From Brienomyrus brachyistius (lineage: Eukaryota; Chordata; Actinopteri; Osteoglossiformes; Mormyridae): a DNA stretch of 64,000 bases. The notes below the pieces were generated by a model, which made no database searches, was not told the DNA's origin, and saw only the letters and a list, made by a program, of their open reading frames with translations. The DNA is taken from the NCBI RefSeq assembly GCF_023856365.1, contig NC_064541.1, positions 21,616,214-21,680,213 on the forward strand, read 5' to 3'. Numbering within the stretch: the first letter of the stretch is position 1; every line of letters starts with the position of its first letter. Below are positions 58,430 through 64,000 of the stretch, piece after piece. A program made the translations under genes and the position numbers.

Positions 58430-58670
58430 ATAAACATCACAAGTTCACTGGCCAGAAAAATTCCCCACTATATATGTAAGTATCAGTTTGGTTTCCTGTT
58501 GCCAGTAGTAAAGAGACACCACATTCTTTCAGCAAGAACGTCCACAGATACCAACATGGAAATATTAAACGGGAAATGTATTTTATTATTCGAAATGTTC
58601 AGAAATCGTATTTAAATTTTTATTTTCAGTATAAATGAAAATGTCTATTTCCTTCACAGTATCTGTACTA
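58430..58670 (+). repeat. Segment duplicated at 61430-61630
   Basis: Shared blocks are TATCAGTTTGGTTTCCTGTT against TATCAGTTTGGTATCCAGTT, followed by GAGA-CACCACAT, TTTTTATTTTCAG and GAAAATGTCTATTTCCTTCA. Divergent but collinear. The right copy leads into the Ala/Gly-rich fragment at 61.7 kb. Confidence 0.6.
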
Positions 58671-59049
58671 GGGCTCGGGCTGAGACAAAAATCATCTCAC
58701 ATCTACATTGTTTGGTGCCCCGTTTTCAATAACATTTAATATGGAATTCTGTCAAATACTTTCTGTCATTCTTTTCACTGTTGCTTTTTATAGTAGTGTA
58801 TTATATATTACTGTTTAAATCATGGCATAATCATACATTCTTTGGGGGGTGTACCCCCCCTCCCCAATACTGAGAAAACACCAGTCTGCCCTCCCAATAT
58901 ATAGTAGGAAATATGTTAAATATGTCGTCCTTTTATGAGACCTGTCAATGGATGTGTCGCTTATTTCCTGTTTATTTTCAATTCCATTCCATTTATTAGG
59001 GAAAAGAGAAGTGTGTCACTCACCCCTGAACTGTACAGTTGGTTTAAAA

Positions 59050-59442
59050 AAAACCCATCGGATTACCATTACGGCACAGAATGTCAACATTGTCTACTGT
59101 CAGAGTTCGCGGTGGACGAATAAGGCGAAAGGGCAGGCGGGCAGGAAGGATCAGGCAGGAAGGCGGAATACGGAACAAAACGGGGATTTAATGGAGGGTT
59201 ACGGGAATCAGGAAACAAAGACGCTAACATCAATGACAGACACTGAACTCTGGTAAGACATGGACTCAAATAGATAGGACTGGTTGAAAATAACTAGACA
59301 CAGCTGGGTACAATCAGGGAAGCACATGTGGATAATCAGGGGGGCGTGGCACACACGAGGATCGTACGGGCCGGGTATGACAGTCTACAACATTGTCAAA
59401 ATGACATTCTGTGCCGTAATGGTAATCCGATGGGTTTTTTAA
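59050..59442. mobile_element. Palindromic element split by a solo-LTR insertion
   Basis: The left arm has AACCCATCGGATTACCATTA and GGCACAGAATGTCA; the right arm has the mirror image TGACATTCTGTGCC and TAATGGTAATCCGATGGGTT. The two arms are separated by the solo-LTR-like unit 59098-59382. Confidence 0.75.
59098..59382 (-). mobile_element. Solo-LTR-like element, copy 2
   Basis: A 285-bp unit with TG...CA ends (TGTCAGAGTTCGCGG to GGGTATGACA) flanked by GTCTAC on both sides (59092-59097 and 59383-59388). It is related to the copies at 37587 and 61096 and inserted inside a palindromic element. Confidence 0.75.
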
Positions 59443-60380
59443 TTTAGACAGTTAAATTTCAGACAGACAAAAAATGAGATGCAGATATCGTAGGGTAGGA
59501 GAAATTTATTTTGTCTTTGCAAACAGAGGGTCCCCGCAAACACGGGAAAGACGCCCCCGCATTACAAATGAATGTATTCTTTATTCCCTGCTGGTTTCTT
59601 GCTAATTCATCTCCAGCTCCCATCTTCCAAGGCCAGTCACTCCCTATCCCTTCTACACCGTGTGCATAATTATTATGGCATTACATTTTGGTATTACAAC
59701 ACCTTTATACATTATACCAGTCAGTATAAGAACTAAGGATGCTGTGTACTGCATTATGAAAGTATTTATAGTGCATTATAGCGGACAGCTTCATAGAGCA
59801 TTCATAATGCATAATAAACATGGGTATTATGTATATTCTCTAATCCAACAAAACATGAGTTAATCTTACATTCACTGTTCTGTTTTGCACAAACTAGGAG
59901 CTGTGTTCCCTATTAGTCGGCAGAGTAACTCAGGGTCATGCTGGCACACTAAGATAAGCTCTGAGCCCATCTGTGCCGCACATATCTCTTAGTCACACTG
60001 TGAGTAAATAGTCACATTCACAGTGGACAAGGCCTAAGGCATTGATAGCAATCCCAGCAGCCCTCAGCTCTCTTGCTTAATAATTTCAAAGGGGTACCAA
60101 TTTCAGTTTTGCCACAAAGTGATGGTGAGCAAATAGAGGAAGTAATAGCTAAAATGCAGAGACATACATGTATTTTGTCAAGGCAGTAAGTAACTAGATT
60201 CCTAAATAGGTAACAATAACTTGGTCTATAAGGCAATAGTTAATGTTTCAGGTAACTTTTCGTGATGCAGGTATTTGTAGTGAAGCACAGTAAAATCCCA
60301 CACTATCGCCAATATTGAACCCACGGTCTGTTAGGAAAATATCTCCAGGTAACCGTTTTTTTAGGAGGCCACTCAAGTTT
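59443..60380. other. No gene recognised
   Basis: AT-rich DNA with only short ORFs that have no family features. Confidence 0.4.
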
Positions 60381-60555
60381 AAGCAGAGGTGGAAAGGTCA
60401 GGTCTAGAAAGTACAAATCCAGAAATCCAGACCAAGGTTTTGTTTCAACCAACCAGCTGAGTACACTGTAACCGTGCCTCTTTATACTGGATGGTTAAAA
60501 CAAAACCTTAGCCCGGATTTGTACTTTCTGGACCTGAACATACCACCTCTGCTTA
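60381..60555. mobile_element. Palindromic MITE with TTAA flanks
   Basis: GCAGAGGTGG at the left mirrors CCACCTCTGC at the right. The inner arms CAGGTCTAGAAAGTACAAAT and ATTTGTACTTTCTGGACCTG are also mirrored, and the TTAA tetranucleotide flanks both ends. Same family as the copy at 12295-12443. Confidence 0.75.
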
Positions 60556-61095
60556 AAACGATCTGAACTTTAAGTAATAAATAACCTATAAGGTATCCAC
60601 ACAATAAAAATTCAGCAAATAATCTTACCCTCTAGGATGTCCAGGGTGCCACACCATCTGTAAGCAAAGCCGAGTTAATAATGATATTCTTTATAAGTGA
60701 TCTCTTTGATGCCAACAGTTTTATTACTGATTTCTTTTTCTTAAGTCCTTTCCTGTAACTCGACTGTGCTATTGGACATCACGTGCGCCCTGACTTGATT
60801 TCACAGCTGTGCAGATGGACAGTATATGTGACCAGACGTGATAGTGCAGTTGTGAATAGCAAAGGGCAGCTGAATAGGTGATGTCAATCTTGGCCAGGCT
60901 ACAAATTATTTGACCTGCCAAACCTGTCGGGTGCCCCTAACCTCGTGTATATATGTCCGAAAATTGAAGAGGATACAGCCAGGGCTGCTCTTGTCATCTG
61001 AAATACTGGGTGGGCATTTGCCATTTATAGTAGGACATCAGTGTTTGCTAAAATGAGCTGCTGACGAAAGTGAAAGAGTAACTGTACAGTATTTC
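60556..61095. other. No gene recognised
   Basis: A minus-strand donor-like site near 60630 (CTCTAGGATG read in reverse before GTAAG) hints at an exon, but no coding content or partner acceptor is convincing. Confidence 0.3.
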
Positions 61096-61351
61096 TGTCA
61101 CGTCAGAGATCGCGGAAGCAGGAACAGGGAGACAAGGGATCAGAAAAGAGGGGTTTATTAGGAGTCAAACCTAACACAAAACGCAGAAGCACGCAACATC
61201 AATGACTAGACTGGGGAAACATACTCGAATGCGGACTGAAATACACAGGACTAATGGCAGGAAACGTAGAACAGCTGGTAAATGTAGGGATTCCACACAA
61301 GGTTAACAGGGGATGTGGCACAGAGGAGGATCAGACGAGCCGGGTGTGACA
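61096..61351 (-). mobile_element. Solo-LTR-like element, copy 3
   Basis: A 256-bp unit with TGTCACGTCAGAG and GCCGGGTGTGACA ends, flanked by ATTTC on both sides (61091-61095 and 61352-61356). GGTTTATTAGG inside gives AATAAA on the minus strand, as in copy 1. Confidence 0.78.
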
Positions 61352-61716
61352 ATTTCTATAACTGACTCACCCTCTCCATTCAAGGTTCAGGAAGTGGGCA
61401 GGATCCCTGGCTGGAAAATCCCCTTGCTCAGTGCATAAATATCAGTTTGGTATCCAGTTGCTATTAGCAGAGAGAAACCACATATATACAGCAAAAGAAA
61501 AATTGGAAAGCCCAAGATGGAATTAATTAATGCAGGTTTTTATTTTATTTTTATTTTTTTTTCAGGAACTGCATTTTAACTTTTAGTTTGAATATATCTA
61601 ATTGAAAATGTCTATTTTCTTCAAGGCAGGTGAATTAGGGGAACAACTTCTATAAGTTCTAGACCAAAATAACTATGACAGACCATTTACAATCTCCGCT
61701 GACCTCTTCCCCGCAG

Positions 61717-61922
61717 AGAAAAAGGCTTATTTTACTCCAGGATTCATCAACAAAGCAGGCCTGTATCTTCCCAAGGCTGGAGCGTATGCAGCTGCTGGAG
61801 TGGGCCGTGCCAAGGCTGCCTTCAGGGTGTTTGAGACCGAAGCCAAGCGGCCAAATGCTTCAGCCTCTCCGATGAAATTTGAAGCAACAGCCGGTGCAGA
61901 GACAGAATCTCTAAATTACTAA
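61717..61922 (+). pseudogene. Ala/Gly-rich family fragment, plus strand
   Basis: After an acceptor (CTTCCCCGCAG) the frame reads FTPGFINKAGLYLPKAGAYA, GVGRAKAAF, FETEAKRPNASAS and ends LNY-stop at 61920-61922. It matches the middle of the exon at 56821-57281 closely, then diverges and stops early. It is either a truncated paralogue or a dead copy. Confidence 0.65.
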
Positions 61923-62079
61923 GTTCTTGTGTCCAAAGTGTTACCAAAAGAAATTACAAAAATATATAGAATTTATAGATATAGTTGTTGTAAAGAATGA
62001 AATCCATTTTCAGCATTGCTCAGTCATACGTTTTCTTTACATTTATTTATTTTGCAGCTGCTTTTATGAAAGTGAGGAT

Positions 62080-62300
62080 CTGAGTGCAATTCCACCAGTA
62101 AACAGTAGCTGAAGGACACACTTTAAGCTTCTACAACGGTGATCTTGCACTTTTTAAAGAGGAAAATCTCTTTCTTCTGGCTGTCACATCACAGGGCACT
62201 CCAGCTCATTTCCAAGTGCAGAAACTGAAGTATGTGGTTCCCAGTTCCCAGTACCTGCAGCTCCATTTCACTTCTGTCAAACCAATAACCAAAAGCAATG
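62080..62300 (-). pseudogene. Ala/Gly-rich family 3' end fragment, inverted
   Basis: On the minus strand, WFDRSEMELQVLGTGN and FLHLEMSWSAL-stop correspond to the LDGAEVKVLGTGIN and FLGSEVECSVM end of the 56.8-kb gene. The flanking UTR-like sequence (GGACACACTTTAAGCTTCTA) also matches. It points opposite to the fragment at 61.7 kb. Confidence 0.6.
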
Positions 62301-62589
62301 AGCAGAGTTCCTGATGTACACCAGCTGTGGCCTTTTCTTTCCAGGAACAGGAAGTAGCATCGAAGACAGGGGGCGTGGCCAGGTCCAGGAGGCGGAGCCG
62401 AAGGGAGCAACCGGCGAATGGCGACGAGCAGGACGTCCGGAGGCCCTGCAGGGCAACCCCCCAAACTTTAACGGCACATAAACCCCCCACAAGAATGAAC
62501 CCATTCAGGTGTTCACAATCACAAGCATGAGCAATTCAATCAAGGGCCCTGAAAAACAAAGGAACAGAAAACCAGGAACAACAAATGAG

Positions 62590-62962
62590 TTGCGAGTAAC
62601 CGGGGGTGTCAGGTTCTGGAGAAGGTGTCTGCCACAAGGTTACTGACCCCTTTCTTATGTTTAATCTCCAGGTTAAATGACTGGACGATTAGAGCCCAGC
62701 GCATTAAATGCTGGTTAGTATTACACATTCAGGCCAGGAAAACCAAAGGGTTATGGTCGGTATATACGACCACTGGACCAGCACAATCCCCTACATACAC
62801 TTCAAAGTGTTGCAAGACTAAAAGAAGGGCTAGGGCTTCCTTCTCGATCGCACTGTATGCTAGATGGTGTTTCAAAAGCTTCTTGGAGAAGTGGACAGGC
62901 TGGGGACCATACAAATGACACGCCCTTACGAAGCAGTTACTGGTGTAATCTGTTAACTGCAC
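62590..62962 (-). pseudogene. Ty3/gypsy RNase H fragment
   Basis: Minus-strand reading gives PVHFSKKLLKHHLAYSAIEK, EALALLLVLQHFEVYVG, VVVYTDHNPLVFLA, then an in-frame TGA, then MCNTNQHLMRWALIVQSFNL, EIKHKKG and LVADTFSRT. This is the RNase H region of fish Ty3/gypsy elements. The upstream catalytic Asp segment is missing. Confidence 0.85.
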
Positions 62963-63237
62963 TGTCTAATTAGCAATACAAACTGAGGAAACTGCTACAT
63001 GAAAACGCTTCGTTATCTTCTTGTAGCTGTCTCATGCTTTGAGAGCATAAATTATTTTATTTTTCAGAGTGTTAGGCAGCTGCTTACCCATGGCTGCTGA
63101 TTGTTGGGACAAGGCTTGTGGAGTCAGAGGATTTATACAGATTTGCAATTTGCATCACCTAGGGTTTCTGAATGATGATTGTGAACAAGCCAATTTCCGA
63201 ATTTCCCAGAGGAATCTACCCGAGGGATTAATAAAGT

Positions 63238-63238
63238 T

Positions 63239-63312
<74 letters not shown>

Positions 63313-63313
63313 C

Positions 63314-63384
<71 letters not shown>
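63238..63384. repeat. TCTA tetranucleotide array
   Basis: About 36 units with a single TCCA variant near 63311. The adjacent TTAATAAAGTT lead-in suggests it arose from the 3' tail of a retroposon. Confidence 0.97.
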
Positions 63385-63654
63385 ATCCTAACGAGCTAAT
63401 TAATATCTGGGACCTTGGTAAACATTATGTGACACTTCAAGTATCTTGGGGCACTCAAACTAGCTTTAAGCTCTTTTAATTTTTTGGTATTTTGTCAATT
63501 CTTCTTCTGCTCACTATTCACAGTAACAGATATTTTAAGCAAGGGTGCCCAAACTTTTGCATGTTTTTTACTTGCTTGCTTACATCTTGCAACATTGTCA
63601 TCCTGCCCTGGCATGCAGTAAGACTGGTAATGCTTAATATCATCCTCGAGGTCT

Positions 63655-63960
63655 CAAAGTGGGATGTCTTTGTCATTATGTCCACTAACACTCCCAAAAT
63701 CTGTTCCATTAGGGAACATAACCCCTCCCTCTGCCGGTTTTAACTCCACTGGCTTTGGGTTTGCAGGAACTGAAGGAGACAAGAGCCCACAAGGCAATAC
63801 CAAGTCCCTGTGTAACACCCTTTCTGGACCATCAGTGGTACATGGAACTACTACATAAGCTGAAAGATCTTTTACCTGTTTTACCACCCGGTGAATTGTC
63901 AGACTCCATTTATTAGCCAATTTATGGCTGCCACGGACTTCTCACTAAAATACGATCTCC
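63655..63960 (-). pseudogene. Ty3/gypsy integrase C-terminal fragment
   Basis: Minus-strand reading gives HKLANKWSLTIHRVVKQVKD, AYVVVPCTTDGPERVLHRDL and LPCGLLSPSVP, typical of the C-terminus of fish Ty3/gypsy pol. A one-base frame change near 63932 separates it from an upstream RILVRS block. It lies 5' (in minus sense) of the RNase H piece, the wrong order for one element, so they come from different copies. Confidence 0.8.
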
Positions 63961-64000
63961 AGCCTCAGTCTTGGATTCCCTTACTTTTTTTTGTCAAAAT

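Noticed and set aside
63238..63384. CRISPR-like array
   Set aside because: A simple TCTA tetranucleotide repeat without spacers in a vertebrate genome.

Overview
This window reads as nuclear DNA of a ray-finned fish, most likely a teleost; the species cannot be fixed from sequence alone. The grounds are short GT-AG introns, vertebrate-type exon structures, and a dense mix of fish-typical mobile DNA: Tc1, hAT-like and other inverted-repeat elements, tRNA-derived SINEs, BEL/Pao and Ty3/gypsy LTR elements and L2-type LINE relics. Exon boundaries were read by eye from splice sites, phase and remembered similarity to human proteins. No alignment was run.

The left half (about 0.25-35.2 kb) is a compact gene block with an MHC class III flavour. 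An immunoglobulin-superfamily receptor resembling LY6G6F (plus strand, 0.25-8.4 kb; four Ig-like exons, one transmembrane segment, a tyrosine-rich tail) is followed by ABHD16A (plus, 9.6-15.3 kb, 20 coding exons), VARS1 (minus, 29.7-17.1 kb, 29 coding exons, convergent with ABHD16A) and TCF19 (minus, 34.7-32.7 kb). In human LY6G6F, ABHD16A and VARS1 lie in MHC class III and TCF19 in class I. All four models stay in frame across every predicted splice junction. They do not form a pathway: the products are a signalling receptor, a lipid hydrolase, an aminoacyl-tRNA synthetase and an FHA/PHD chromatin protein.

The right half (35.2-64 kb) is poor in genes and rich in mobile DNA. It holds a broken, intron-containing piece of a RAPGEF2/6-type gene (38.0-39.7 kb), a hAT-like transposase scrap, and an unrecognised single-exon ORF for a basic protein with a C-terminal membrane segment (41.7-42.3 kb) beside a 288-bp direct repeat. 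Then come two BEL/Pao-type retroelements, both missing their 3' portions, fused tail to tail (43.6-52.4 kb). The minus-strand one keeps an open gag-protease-RT-RNase H frame and a primer-binding region that matches the 3' half of tRNA-Tyr over 39 nt. Beyond 52.4 kb are a SAMD3-like pseudogene fragment, a 423-bp tandem duplication, one apparently intact terminal exon of an alanine/glycine-rich fish protein family plus two rearranged fragments of it, a Tc1 transposase relic, two of the window's three solo-LTR-like elements with target-site duplications, Ty3/gypsy fragments and a long TCTA array.
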